Shown piece after piece: positions 21,801 to 31,455 of a stretch of 64,000 nucleotides of DNA. The position numbers were made by a program, and so were the translations under genes. Position 1 is the first letter of the stretch. The number at the start of each line of letters is the position of its first letter. The stretch lies in assembly GCA_032718475.1 (NCBI GenBank), contig JAUCBJ010009076.1:1-64000 (forward strand), written 5' to 3'. The notes below the pieces were generated by a model. The model saw only the letters and a program-made list of their open reading frames with translations. It did no database searches and was not told the DNA's origin. This DNA is from Nemertoderma westbladi. Its lineage: Eukaryota > Xenacoelomorpha > Nemertodermatida > Nemertodermatidae.

Positions 21801-22896
21801 TCTAATAAATACCGCAGTGTATCGAGCACTTACTTACGAAAAGGACATCAACGATGAGTTTCCCCCAACTACTTTCGCCAAACAACCCTCTTGGAAAACT
21901 CCAGCTTCCAACGTAGGAATCAGAGAATTTCCTGTAATTCAAGTAAGAGTTCACGGTCTTAACAAAAGCTACATAGTGAACGCCCTCCTTGACTCCGGCA
22001 GCACAGGAACATTCATCGATCAAGAACTAGCCGAAGATATCTTTGCTGGACAACCCAAGTTCCGGACTAAATTGAATATGTCAGGAATTATGCAGGTTTG
22101 GAAATCTACCCTAACGGCAGATTACTATATAGGTGCGTTGTCCACCCCACAGGATAAATTAGGAGAACAAAGTATAAGGTCAGTAAAAATGGTAGCAATA
22201 AAGAACTTCGCTACTACCCAAGTAGCACCTTATAACTGGGACGAGGACGAGAGCATCCAACATCTTGAGATACCTCGATTCCAAACCGATTATCCTGGAG
22301 TACAAATCCTCATCGGCCAAAACGCGCACGAGGCGCTCGAGACATTAGAGAAACGGCCTGCTCAACCGCAGCCATTACAAACTTATGCGGTAAGAACTAG
22401 AGTAGGTTGGTACTTTACTGGCCCTTCCCGCAGAACTCTTGAAGAAAGATTGCCACAAGACCGGCTACTTCAAGTAAAGGATTGGGAAGAGGAGAGCAGT
22501 GAAGTGGACGAACCCACTGAGGGAACACCATACTCCTCAGATAATGACGATATTAACTCCAATGTAGATCAATGGAGACATCGCCCCGAGATGATTAATC
22601 CAGCCGACATCGCTTCCAGAGGAGCAACTCCTCAAGAACGGATAGATACTCCCGGCTGGTTAAGTGGACCCGACTCCCTAAGTAAAGAAGAAGATGAATG
22701 GCCTCCTCATCTTACCACGGCGGAGCGTAGACAGGCCAAGGGAGCGGAGGAAGTAACACGACAGCCTAATCGCCCAGCTGGTCGCTTATGTTTACTGGAA
22801 AGAGACCAAAAACTGTCTGGAAACTATGGAAGGCAAGATACTCTTCCTACGACCACTTCCCTAATCCGACAAATATCTAGGGACTCCATAACGTAA
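18847..22896 (+). CDS. BEL/Pao retrotransposon Gag-protease protein with internally deleted Pol
   Basis: Intact 1349-residue ORF. The N-terminus is charged, with an Ala/Glu/Lys coiled coil at about 215-280. Residues about 590-790 resemble Pao/BEL Gag (VKFNGDEMKWLPF, LRFLIKCLEGPP). Residues about 871-936 hold the Cys/His cluster typical of this superfamily (CALCDGPHC, LCYNCLRSGHQRRTC, CAKCGAKHHILLH). The aspartic protease follows with active site LLDSGSTGTF near 1047. About 150 residues later the sequence jumps to WRHRPEMINPADIASRG and PGWLSGP (about 1245-1275), normally found after the RNase H. The whole reverse transcriptase and most RNase H are missing, and no integrase follows. The frame has stayed open across the deletion. 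No matching 5' LTR is seen upstream. It could make Gag particles but not replicate alone. Confidence 0.9.
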   Translation: MADTRQTLSDSLLETTACFSDQSVENPRPRSETPHTVRRATPAVVVSEPRLVEAISQFAKLVKRRRSAIGTRAQVKRDQEEAIKQQQPPSQEPSSQRPDSSSSSDTVERMPERGAKMADTVYDERPTYEESTDATSSQVESEVKSELTAAEKPRTRDAIDIYLSDYQRFLGDEELRRRLSGLSPNSEGAKFVLDAIDAEMLAANRAKIDERIRIVREWEQQLKKKQIEDRKTAAVAAAEAKAAAAMAVAEAKRRASEEKVQLELENLQEKHDYLNKQITASDMQLISRTTSKRQGFTSSDEGDTTDTEGKGNRSRLSRRGRTSHRHKLPDLPPAVRRQLNNTNLGSTEPIDQVVKIERLPTIVDEPEIIRPVVPKVTSVLETPVLPELNSKFPLHSTTLPVPGGTVQENIPVQIAEREINNLSPIVPRQPATMLATPASAVEWVEEGRRGMNLLLGQMQETVHQLKGTVRESRAELQEVQQSIALERDKLVNIQKGIPIPPVTLCPPVRSEVLHAQGVEPTRIYTASEVETPIANPIKGDYTPVVNDIPNRPDNNPRNLYTDNSIFNNTMAQESFTRQMARTEARQAVKVGEIVKFNGDEMKWLPFNEYYKDNIQNSVLSNGEKLRFLIKCLEGPPKLMALKFIGHPDGLRQVWDTLNIRYGNKDNIAKYLYAKLVAPRHFLSSGIIEFSDEIQEICRQLDWLGKSHEYQSSMVIGAVVSTLPKGGVCTRWDKKVLYMNEQQRRSPTMADLMSFLDGEVKLQLIKQSREKTSENKVSEKPASRRRVTPVCYTDDGESQASQEEDSGKDTDRSYYVDKTSKGVSKYKSRISDRREQVTTTPPTSPKRIHGRKPEERTRVHNVTQGKVSNIKPKCALCDGPHCLSACAEFLKKSPVDRRTVLWNKRLCYNCLRSGHQRRTCYSDVKCAKCGAKHHILLHSEFERNSPSQVSEPKSHVQFSDVNDTDQSSEWEGFYTDEFSDANESCYLINTAVYRALTYEKDINDEFPPTTFAKQPSWKTPASNVGIREFPVIQVRVHGLNKSYIVNALLDSGSTGTFIDQELAEDIFAGQPKFRTKLNMSGIMQVWKSTLTADYYIGALSTPQDKLGEQSIRSVKMVAIKNFATTQVAPYNWDEDESIQHLEIPRFQTDYPGVQILIGQNAHEALETLEKRPAQPQPLQTYAVRTRVGWYFTGPSRRTLEERLPQDRLLQVKDWEEESSEVDEPTEGTPYSSDNDDINSNVDQWRHRPEMINPADIASRGATPQERIDTPGWLSGPDSLSKEEDEWPPHLTTAERRQAKGAEEVTRQPNRPAGRLCLLERDQKLSGNYGRQDTLPTTTSLIRQISRDSIT

Positions 22897-22904
22897 TAAC
22901 ATAT

Positions 22905-23235
22905 GGAGTGGGCGTGTGACTATATCATTTTATATTTGTTTTTATTTTATATTTATGTATGTATTATTATGTACTTTATTATAATCGTTTTTATTCAATT
23001 TTATTTAGTAGAATGTTATTTTAGTGATTATTTAGTAAGATTAGTGCAATATATTAGTGTTTATTACGTACGTAATTACTTATAACATATATTTAGTGCG
23101 ACGGCGAGAAATAATTTTTTCTCTTTCCTTACTGTCCGTATTATATTATAAATGCGAGACTATAGTAAGATGACATGTCAGTACTTCTTAGAGTACAATA
23201 AAGCCACTACTATATTTAAGTATTATTGGTAGGCA
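22905..23235 (+). other. Candidate 3' LTR or 3' UTR of the BEL/Pao element
   Basis: AT-rich sequence directly after the BEL/Pao stop codon, with a TATA-like ATTATATTATAAATG near 23140 and a polyadenylation signal AATAAA at about 23199. It ends near TTGGTAGGCAGAG. A matching copy upstream of 18847 was not found, so LTR status is unproven. Confidence 0.35.
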
Positions 23236-23449
23236 GAGTATTAGGAATGCAAAGTTCAGATCCTCGTGTCTCGGCTAAACCAAGCTCTGGGTAGACCTTG
23301 GAAACGACTTGCCTCTTCACACTGACATTGCTTCGTGCGATATTGCTCTTCTACCTTATAACAAATAATGCATATAGTAGCGTGATGTCCCTCTAACAGT
23401 AGCGTAAATCGCAAATAAATCTGTTAAACTTTTGACCATCTGTAATTCT

Positions 23450-23665
23450 AGTCGATTAAGATATCGCGGCACCCACCGATATACTTGAAAGACAAATTCT
23501 AGAATCAGTGGTTAACGTCCCCAGACAAGTTCTGGAATAAACCGGAGCCCATCCTAAATATTAATTTAATATTTATTAAAATCTGTAAAATCCTGATCCT
23601 TTAAAATTTCTAGTCAATTAAGATATCGCAGTATTTACCGATATTCTTGGAAGGACTATTTTATC
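23450..23665. repeat. Diverged direct duplication around the 3' end of the Gag-like ORF
   Basis: TCTAGTCGATTAAGATATCG (near 23450) and TCTAGTCAATTAAGATATCG (near 23610) head two related segments of about 50 bp, each continuing into CACCGATATACTTG-like or TACCGATATTCTTG sequence. On the minus strand both would encode a similar ISV..AIS C-terminus followed by a stop. Confidence 0.6.
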
Positions 23666-25225
23666 CCATACGGTACTATTAATATTAACCACGTCTACTG
23701 TAGCATTATCATTATTACCTCCCCCGCCCGTACGGTCACACCAGTTTTGGGTCTGTCGTGCGGTCCCTGTAAGTGGGGTATTAATAAATGTATCCACGGC
23801 CCCTGGCTCCCCTAAAATACTCGAGCCAGTCTCGCTCTCAGACGCCCCCGCCCGCACCAGTTGCAGCTCGTGCGTGCGTCTAATCCTATGTTCCGCTAGC
23901 TCACTTTGGCGTCTCTTTAATTCCTTATGTTCTCGCTCAGCTTCTACCATTCTCCTCTCACACTCCCGCGCGTCCCGCTCAGCCAACTCTGCTACTCTCC
24001 TAGCGCTCTCCCTTCGCCTCGCTTCACGCTCCTTGCGTTCACTTTCCCGTCTCGCCTCACGCTCCTTGCGTTCCTTTTCCTCTCTCGCCTCACGCTCCCT
24101 ACACTCCCTTTCCTCTATTTAATCACACTCCCTAAGGCCTCTCAAAGCCCTTTCAGCCCTCTCTCCGGTTTCTCTAATCAATGTCGCTTCCCTCTCTAGC
24201 CGCATTCTCCCCTCCTCTAGCTGTTTATCCATTTCCCTCTGGCCTTGCTTTATCAGGTCGAAACGGCACGCAGCACCTATCTCTCTCACCAGTCTTTCTT
24301 TTACGGAGGATGTAGCAGACTTATCGGTTGTGACGGATTCCCTCCGCCTTCCCGTCCTACTAACTTTCCCCCGCCTCCCGGAACTTCCTCCGACCGACGA
24401 GGCCGAATCCTCGGGGTTAACCTCGGATTCGCCCCCTTCAGGTCCCCTCCAACCCACTAATTTTACTCCCCGGGCATCGACCAAGTATGGCCCTATGTAC
24501 ACTGACGCTACGCTAGGTTCCATACTCCCACATTCCCATAGTTCAAACAGTTCGCTGGCAACCCCTTTTGCTCTCTCCTCGGCTAGTTCTCTCTGCCCGA
24601 AGCGCATTAGATAATATAAATGTCTGTCCGACTTACCTAGTCCTGACTTTAGTTTTACCTTTTCTATCGTTTTCCCCTTTCTGGCCTCCTCTACTAGTCT
24701 CCGGGTCGCGTTGTAGGCCCGTCGAAGTCGCTCAGAAAGCCCGATGTCCTCGTCGCCGACCTCTCGTCCGTCTCTCCGGGTTCGACGTCATACCGGCGGC
24801 CCCACCGTCGCCGTTCCGGCGGGCCGTCCATCGCCCTCGGCCTGTGGCTGGCCGGCGACATCGGTACCGATTTCTCCTCCGTTTCTCCGGGTCCGGCGCC
24901 GCACCGTCAGCCCCACCGTCGCCGTTTCGGTGGGCCGCTCGTCGCCCTCGGCCTGTGGCTGGCCGGCGACACCGGTGCGTCGACCCCCGTCCCGTGTCGA
25001 CTCGTCTCCTTCTCCCTCGAGCTCGTTCTCTCTATCCTCCGACTCGATTCCCCCTCCTCTCGACTCGGCTTCTGACTCCAGACGGTCCCCCTCATCTTGA
25101 ACTTCCGGGTCGCCCGTTACCGATGGCTCCGGCGTCGTGGGCCTATACCGCCTGGTCGTGGCCTCGCGGATCGTTTGTTCTTCGTCCGGGGTCCGCGTCG
25201 GTGTTATCTCTCCCGACTGACTCAT
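23618..25225 (-). pseudogene. Gag-like coiled-coil ORF interrupted by two in-frame stops
   Basis: One reading frame runs from an ATG at 25225 to a stop at 23618 (535 codons), broken only by TGA at 24788-24790 and TAA at 24119-24121. Parts in order: an acidic, Pro/Thr-rich N-terminus with a duplicated 37-residue unit (111-bp period, containing VAGQPQAEGD); a middle segment (LRRAYNATRRLVEEARKGK, GKSDRHLYYLMRFGQREL, SELFELWECGSMEPSVASVY); then a long charged coiled coil rich in EREAR/KEREAR. The GC content is far higher than its surroundings. The layout resembles the Gag of an LTR retrotransposon, but no zinc knuckle or Pol was seen, so the family is not identified. Whether the stops are real mutations or assembly errors cannot be told here. 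Confidence 0.6.
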
Positions 25226-25997
25226 CTCCTTCTGCAGATTGGTGGCTGGTGGTTTAGCTAGTTAGGCCAGCAGTTGGTTTAGTTAGTTTTACAGTTTAAC
25301 TAGGGCGGCAGCTCGGTTTAGTTACTGTGACGGGATCCAGGAGGGATCCCGGTTTATCCGGTGTTAGTTCACGCGTCCCCGCCGTGTGTGAAGAGTAAAT
25401 GAAAATGAGTAAATGAGTTCGCGTCCTTCGTTGTATATAATGATCGGTATAAAGATATAGATATAGGTTGTTGTACACGGAAGGCGGGATACGGTAACTG
25501 AAGTCCCGGTCCTTCCCTAGCTAAACTATCTAACCTAAACTGGCACTAATATTGCACTGAGATAACTGAACTGATATGATTACTGCCAAGTGGCTATATT
25601 GCACGGTTGGCCTTGTTACTCTACCTAATCGATGCCTTTCCCCCCGCTGATTGGTTGATACTCTTGTTGGCGCCCTTTGGAGTGTTCCCGTTCACTCCAC
25701 CTGTTCTCTCTGGGTTAGGGGTTTGGCCCCTGACCCTCATTGTGTGCTTCTCCTTCCCATTCTTATTGGGGTGGCACGAGTTGGTTGATTACCCAATCTC
25801 GTGGCCCCCAATATTGCTTATCGGCTTAACTTTATGGGGTGTTAGCGGGATTGAATAAGCTAACAATCCTTTTAGGTTTGGTAATAGCTTTGTGACCCTG
25901 CAGTTTATGGGGCACCCGCTTTTGCGTTTTCGTCTTCCTTGCATTCACTCCTCCTTTTGTACATGGTAGTGGCAAATCTGACACACTCCCAGAGAAA
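25226..25997. other. Spacer with no recognised gene
   Basis: Contains an imperfect palindrome around GGGATCCAGGAGGGATCCC near 25330. An 83-codon hydrophobic plus-strand frame at 25607-25858 has no recognisable family and is not called. Proline-rich or basic minus-strand frames here continue from the neighbouring minisatellite. Confidence 0.5.
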
Positions 25998-26545
25998 GGG
26001 GGTGTTGTCGTCGACGCGACAGAAAGGGGAGGTGTCGTCAATGCAGCAGAAGGGGGTGGCATCGTCAACACAGTGGAAGGGGGCGGCATCGTCGGCGCGG
26101 TGGAAGGGTATGGTGTCCTCGGCGCAGCGGAAGCGGGCGGCGTCGTCAGTGCAGTGGAAGGGTATGGTGTCGTCAGCGCAGCGGAAGGGGGCATCGTCAC
26201 CAACACAGTGGAGGGGGGCGGCATCGTCAACGCAGCGGAAGGGGGCGGCGCCGTCGGCGCAGCGGAAGGGGGCGTCGTCGCCAACACGGCAGAAGGGGGT
26301 GGTATTGCCAGGGCAGCGGGAGGGGGCGGCGTCGTCAACGCAGCAGAGGGGGGCGGCGTCGCTAACACAGTGGAAGGGGGCGGCGTTGTCAGCGCAGTGG
26401 TAGGGGGCGGCGTCATCGGCGCGAGTCAGAAGGGGGCGGTGTCGTCGGCACAGCAGTAGGGGGTGTCGTCATCGACGAAGCAGAGGGGGGCAGCGTCTTC
26501 GACGCAGCGGAAGACGGCGGTGGCGTCGACGCAGCGGAACAAGGC
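25998..26545. repeat. GC-rich minisatellite, 27-bp period, about 20 units
   Basis: Units such as GGCGGCGTCGTCAACGCAGC plus GGAAGGG repeat every 27 bp with substitutions. On the minus strand they read as a nine-residue proline-rich repeat (TPPPSAALT) in a 194-codon frame at 25832-26416 that ends in a lysine-rich tail. A second minus-strand frame at 26413-26649 continues the repeat after a shift. A mucin-like coding exon cannot be excluded, but there is no supporting signal or domain. Confidence 0.8.
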
Positions 26546-26699
26546 GCCATCGTCAACCTGGTGGTACCATTGCATGGACTGCGCCTTGGTATCCGGCTTT
26601 TGGGGATTGGTTTTACCTTGACTGGGGTCCGGTGTATTAGAGATGGCATGTTATATGTTGTTTATACTTACAGACTTACAACTTGTGCCTGTGTCTATG

Positions 26700-26930
26700 A
26701 TATATGGTTGGGACTCACTGCCTCTGGTGTCTTCACCATATAAGTGGATGTTGGCGACTCTGTCCTGCATCCGCCAGAGGCAGTTACCAACTGAGAAATA
26801 CGGTATACCAACAAATTGAAGGTTTATAATTAATTATAAGAGGTTGGGACTCACTGCTCCTGGTGTCTTCACCAAATAAATGGATGTAGGCGACTCTGTC
26901 CTACATCCGCCAGGGGCAGTTACCAACTGA
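26700..26930 (+). repeat. Tandem pair of a structured element (nested hairpins)
   Basis: Two copies (about 26704-26795 and 26840-26930) share GGACTCACTGC, GGTGTCTTCACC, GGCGACTCTGTCCT and GGCAGTTACCAACTGAGAAA. Each folds as an outer GTTGG/CCAAC stem, an 11-bp stem (26717-26727 with 26774-26784; 26853-26863 with 26910-26920), a small GGTG-TCTT-CACC hairpin and an inner stem (26746-26754 with 26764-26772; 26882-26890 with 26900-26908). Differences between the copies largely preserve pairing. Function unknown. Confidence 0.6.
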
Positions 26931-26934
26931 GAAA

Positions 26935-28058
26935 TTCCGTCGGTAGCGGTACTGCAGTATCAGTGTACGGTAGATAATCAGATAATTTCCGCCTACCTGG
27001 CAGCCTGGTGCCTGGGGCCCTGGCAGCAGTCTGATGATTAGGTAGAATTTGAAGGTTCTAGTCTGCAATCTGCACGTTGTTCTCCAGTAAGCAGGTATGG
27101 CCTAGCCTCGCTAGACCTAATTCACGCCCGGTGATGCGGTCGGGCGGTACAGCAACAGGCAGACAGGTCAGTTTAGAGATCAGATAGTCAGATAGCTGTC
27201 ATCCGCCAGCTAGGCTATGTATCCCGTCATAAACTCTCTTCTTAAACGCAGCACACTTAAACTCTTACTTTCATATCGGCTCCAACTACACGCTGTATTT
27301 ATTGTGGTATAATCGACGTTTATCTACCAAACAGTAGGTTGCCAGTCTATCTTAAAAGACTACTTTTATCCACCAAATATATAGGTTCCCGGTCTTCCTT
27401 TACAAGGCTACGTACGGCTATCCAGTCAAAATCGAAGGGGTTAGTGAGATGGGTGGTATAGGCGGGCATGAATCCACCGTAAAGTTTTAGCAGCGGTAGG
27501 CCTGCAGATGCATGTGTGAGTAGAACACAACAGACCATGTACCGGTACATTGTATGTCTCAAATCTAAACATCCTTTGATATCAATAGATAGCTATAGCA
27601 TAGCAGGGGCATACAAGTGTTAATCCTTCATGATATAGGCACAAAATAAATATGGTAGTCTATTGTTTGTTTATTTTTTTTTTTCATTTTTGTCGAATGC
27701 ATCCGGGGCTGGGGGTGAAATTTACGAAACACACAGCGACGCCTACACACCCATACATGTACCGTAAACAGGTAGGCCTCTCAAGGGATGGCAGCCTAGA
27801 CCTTATACAGACCAGGCCATAATAGGCCAACTATCTAACTACTCTCCTAACCTTGTTGTAACTTAACCAAGCGATTGACCCTATATTATTGAAACAGCTA
27901 TAGGCCTACTAGCTACTAGCCTACTCCGGGTCCCAAACAATAACTAACCAATCCATGGCCTAACCACCAGTAGTTCCACGAACGGCATTTTAGCCATTGA
28001 TTGAACGGACAGACTTATGAATAACTTTTTTGGATCCCATACACTCAAATTAACTAAC
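26935..28058. other. Intergenic or intronic DNA; catalytic protease exons not found
   Basis: No gene recognised. Protease exons with the AAHC, Asp and GDSGGP motifs would be expected here if the minus-strand CUB protease gene continued directly, but none was seen. A minus-strand frame at 27347-27562 encodes LPLLKLYGGFMPAYTTHL, of unknown origin. Confidence 0.5.
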
Positions 28059-28183
28059 CATCCACGGCCAACTGTGTTTTACGGCAACAAATCCTCCTAT
28101 AATTCTTAAAATATAATCCATGTTTGGTTTCTGCACTGAGTCACCACAGTATGGAGAGTGGGGTGGTAAACTTGGAAGTGGCG
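28059..28183 (-). CDS. CUB-serine protease gene, exon 4 (protease activation segment)
   Basis: The exon follows a good acceptor (TTTTTTGCAG before 28183) and ends at donor GTTAGT. It starts in phase 1, completing the codon left by exon 3, and encodes 41 further residues: a proline-rich linker, YCGDS, then ILRIIGGFVAVKHSWPWM. R-IIGG is the zymogen cleavage site of trypsin-like S1 proteases, and HSWPWM is the conserved first strand after it. The Cys in YCGD is the one that usually tethers the pro-region to the catalytic domain. The exon ends in phase 0. The following exons, with the catalytic His, Asp and Ser, were not found to the left. Confidence 0.85.
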
Positions 28184-29560
28184 CTGCAAAAAATATAAAA
28201 TTATCTATAATAGGGGTATAAATATTAAATAACGATAAATTATTGGAATTACCATTAGAGGTATCAACAGTTATTCTCCAAAGCAACACAAAATCCTGTC
28301 ATGAACAACGTCTGACCTGAAACCTATTATCACCTATTATTATCAAGCTCCATGATTCATGCTTCAAGCATGACATCATAGCATGCCATCAAGTAGGGCA
28401 CTATTCTGTGCGTAATTTTTCCAGCCTTTAGTCGGATTAGAACCTGTGCCGCCAAACACTATTGTAAAACTACCTCAGGCGCTATATCCACTCGGACACG
28501 TCGACTGACGTGTCGGAGTGTCCGAGACTGTCAGAGAGTTCAATGACGTCCCCCAAGCAATTGTAGAGGACTCTATAGCGCCCATATTCGCAGACGATAC
28601 TGGACTGGCCCACAGTGATACGCACTCAGAAAATATATCTATTTCATTAACTAACACGATGGAAAGAGTCTCTCAATGCTGTATTGAAAACAAACTGACC
28701 ATAAACTTTGCCAAGACGGAATGCATCCTTTTGGGAACACACCAGAGAGAGGCTAGCAACTGCTCCCGAACTGGATGTCTACTGTCGCGGGAACCGCATA
28801 CCTAACCGAAAATCAGTTACCTATCTCGGGACGGTGATTAACGAAAGGTTAACTGAATGGCAATGAAGATGTAAAAGCGAGGCAACTCCCGGTTAAAGTT
28901 CCTCCATCGTAATGGGTCCGTCCTCGATCGTTCCCTACTTATTCAGCCACACCTCAACTATACGGCTTCGACATGGTTTTTCACAATCTCTATTCGGCTG
29001 CGCCAGCAACTGGAGGCCCGCCAGCGGAAGTGCGTTAGCTTTTGCTTGGGCCTCGGTCCGAGAGCCCATATCGATGCCTCAAGTTATGTGGACATAAACT
29101 GGCTTGGCTACCCCTTCAACAACGTGTAGAGGCCGTGATTCTTGCCTGGATGTACAAAATAAAACGAGGTGAAGCCCCGGAATATCTAGCAGACCTGGTG
29201 GATTTCTGGGAAACCAACCACTCCCTCAGATCAACCAACAATTGCGCATCCATTCCATTCCTCTCAGGAACACATGCTATGGTCAGAACACCTCCAGTTA
29301 CCTTGGTTCGAAGCTGTGGAACGATTTACCCAGATACATAACCAATATAAACTCCCTAATTAGCTTCCAATACAGCGTTAAGAAACACTACCTGCAAAAC
29401 ATAACTATTCAAGACGCATCGGTGTACAACAATACTTAAATCAACTAGGTATCACAGTCCCACATTTATTTATAGCCCTAGAACGCATATTCGTTATTTT
29501 TAAAAAACTTTAAATACCGGTACTTAATTTTAGATTTTTAATTTAACTATATTTAATTTT

Positions 29561-29770
29561 AATTTATCTATACGTGACTGCATTATCTATCATAGCTGAA
29601 TAACAACCATTTCTTCATTATTTTAATTACTTACTTACTCCATATATTTAATATACGAATTTTAATTTATCTATACGTGACTGCATTCTCTATCATAGCT
29701 GAATACCAACCATTTCTTCATTATTGTAATTACTTACTTACTCCATATATTTAATATTCGATTTTTAATT
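29561..29770 (+). repeat. 102-bp tandem duplication in the LINE 3' region
   Basis: AATTTATCTATACGTGACTG starts both copies (29561 and 29663). They continue through CATAGCTGAATA and ATTACTTACTTACTCCATAT with few differences. Confidence 0.85.
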
Positions 29771-30261
29771 TACTCTTATTTAATTAAATTTATTATTATC
29801 CGACTAGATTGTTTATCATGGCCTAATATTATTTCTAGTGATGGAGTATTTTTTCGTATGTAATGTATTTTATTTACCATGGCTTATCCGCTAAACAGTA
29901 GGAATCTTGTCACAGGTCACACAAAAACGCCACGCCTTGTGATTATCACCTTAATTAAATGGGACCCTTATGGAAGGGAACGCGGTTCGCCGCATGAGGC
30001 TATCCCTCCAGCTTAACGTCTAGATTCCCAATTGGTGTCACTAGAGTGTAACACTAGCTATTTTTAATTAGGTAATTCCAAGTCCCTTTTAGCAAATTTT
30101 ATTTTACTAATTGCTCGCAATTAATTAATTATACAACTTGTTGTTGGTTTTTTGCAACTTGTATTGGTAGATCAACAAATAGTTATTTTAATGTTACCTA
30201 ATATTTACACTACCTATGGTACCATGTGTTATCATTTAAAGAAAGCATCAGCTATTTAATT

Positions 30262-30440
30262 TTAACTTACTTTCAGTTTAATGCAACAAAATTTTATTCA
30301 TATATTTAATTGGAATATCGACTTACATTGGTGATTAACTTACTTTCAGTTTAACGCAACTGTATTTAATCATATATTTAATTGTAATATCTGACTTACA
30401 TTGGTGATTTAACTTACTTTCAGTTTAACGCTACCTTTAT
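30262..30440 (+). repeat. 73-74 bp tandem repeat in the LINE 3' region (3 copies)
   Basis: AACTTACTTTCAGTTTAA begins copies near 30264, 30337 and 30411, each followed by ATTTAAT-rich sequence and ACTTACATTGGTGAT. Confidence 0.8.
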
Positions 30441-30748
30441 TTAACTTAATATTTGTATTTTCTATGGTACCAGTTTTATCTATGTTACCGATTTTAACCA
30501 TGTTAATTTGGAAAAAAAAATCAATCAATCAATCAATCTGTGAGATATGGCGAACTGTGGGACTAATAGAAAAGTTATATGACTTTCTGAAGAAGAGACT
30601 TTCAGGTACTACCATCATTGTAAATGGGGTATACTATGGAATACAGCCTTTCCAGGCTAACATAGGTATGAATTGCGATGGTACTGATTGTATTTATATA
30701 AACATCAATAATGAAGAATAATTATTGTATATATTATGTTCTACTAAC

Positions 30749-30877
30749 GTCTTGAGACGGCTTCATATCTGATACTGAAACCACGAAATTCGTCTACCGA
30801 GTCGGAATATAATTCTAATCGGGCAAAATTGTTGTTGGTCGTAAACCGAGAAAAGATGTTTGTACCGCAGAACTTTC
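30749..30877 (-). CDS. CUB-serine protease gene, exon 3 (second part of CUB domain)
   Basis: Bounded by acceptor TGACAATTTCAG and donor GTTAGT. The exon completes the Gly codon split after exon 2 and encodes 42 more full codons, including KFCGTNIFSRF, LELYSDSVDEF and RGFSIRYEAV, followed by the first base of a split codon. These are the conserved end of a CUB domain: the third Cys in FCG, the SD before the fourth strand, and the GF.I.Y closing strand. Both junctions are in phase 1, matching exons 2 and 4. Confidence 0.88.
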
Positions 30878-31040
30878 CTGAAATTGTCATAAAGGTATAA
30901 ATGGTTTACGCACATTTCGTCCACATGATATATATTTATATTTATTGTTATTTATTTTACAATAATATAGTATAGTACATTTATACACCATGACCATTAC
31001 CCGTAATACAGTGTCATTTTCTGATGATGTAATATTATGA

Positions 31041-31160
31041 TTTTGTTCACAAATGGAAAAAATGAGAATGCGCGTCACCGGGAGTTGAACCAGCGATATA
31101 CGTACGTTATGGCATATCAGGCCTCGTCAGTAGCGCTAACCAGCTAACAGCTCAACTCCA
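31041..31160 (-). repeat. tRNA-derived SINE, left arm of an inverted pair
   Basis: On the minus strand it carries an A-box-like TAGCTGGTTAGCGC and a B-box-like CTGGTTCAACTCCCGG, then CATTCTCATTTTTTCCATTT. It is a diverged inverted copy of the element at 31341-31455, about 180 bp away, in intron 2 of the protease gene. Confidence 0.65.
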
Positions 31161-31340
31161 TTTTATACAATTAATATCACCTGGCAGCAATACTCGAGCT
31201 GAATATTTATTTATTTGTACTTGCCTCCTGCTTCACTCTAACAAACTTGAGGCCGTTACGTCCGCTGTTACAGATGTGATATATGCAACTTAAGATTACC
31301 TGTTCAATAGAAGTGGATTAGGTGGGAGAGTGAATATCTG

Positions 31341-31455
31341 GGGCAAGTGGCTGAACTGGTTAGCGCTACTGATGAGGCCTGATAGGCCGAAACGTACGTA
31401 TAGCGCTGGTTCAACCCCCGGTGATGCGCTCTCTCATTTTTTCCATTTCTGAACA
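31341..31455 (+). repeat. tRNA-derived SINE, right arm of an inverted pair
   Basis: It carries GGCTGAACTGGTTAGCGCTA (A box) and GCTGGTTCAACCCCCGGTG (B box), then CTCTCATTTTTTCCATTTCT. It is the inverted partner of 31041-31160. A C homopolymer follows near 31526. Confidence 0.65.

Larger units (their letters stand above)
28480..30538 (+). pseudogene. Degenerate 5'-truncated non-LTR retrotransposon in intron 3 of the protease gene
   Basis: Remnants of a reverse transcriptase in three frames: around 28518-28750 FNDVPQAI, IAPIFADDTGL and CCIENKLTINFAKTE (active site FADD); around 29090-29200 LAWLPLQQRVEAVILAWMYK; around 29290-29437 SYLGSKLWNDLPRYI to the C-terminus. At least two frameshifts separate these pieces and everything upstream of the active site is lost. 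A long AT-rich 3' region with internal duplications ends in A(9)(TCAA)n at 30512-30537, a typical LINE 3' tail. It is in the opposite orientation to the host gene. Confidence 0.85.

Noticed and set aside
25607-25858. Hydrophobic 83-codon frame
   Set aside because: No known family, no matching gene structure, and base composition alone can explain it.
26700-26930. Hammerhead ribozyme
   Set aside because: CTGAGAAA resembles parts of the core, but the CUGAUGA segment and the required three-stem arrangement are not present.
30464-30721. 85-codon plus-strand frame with GLIEKLYDFLKKRLSGTT
   Set aside because: The first part translates the LINE tail (TCAA)n. The rest has no recognisable domain and lies in an intron of a minus-strand gene.
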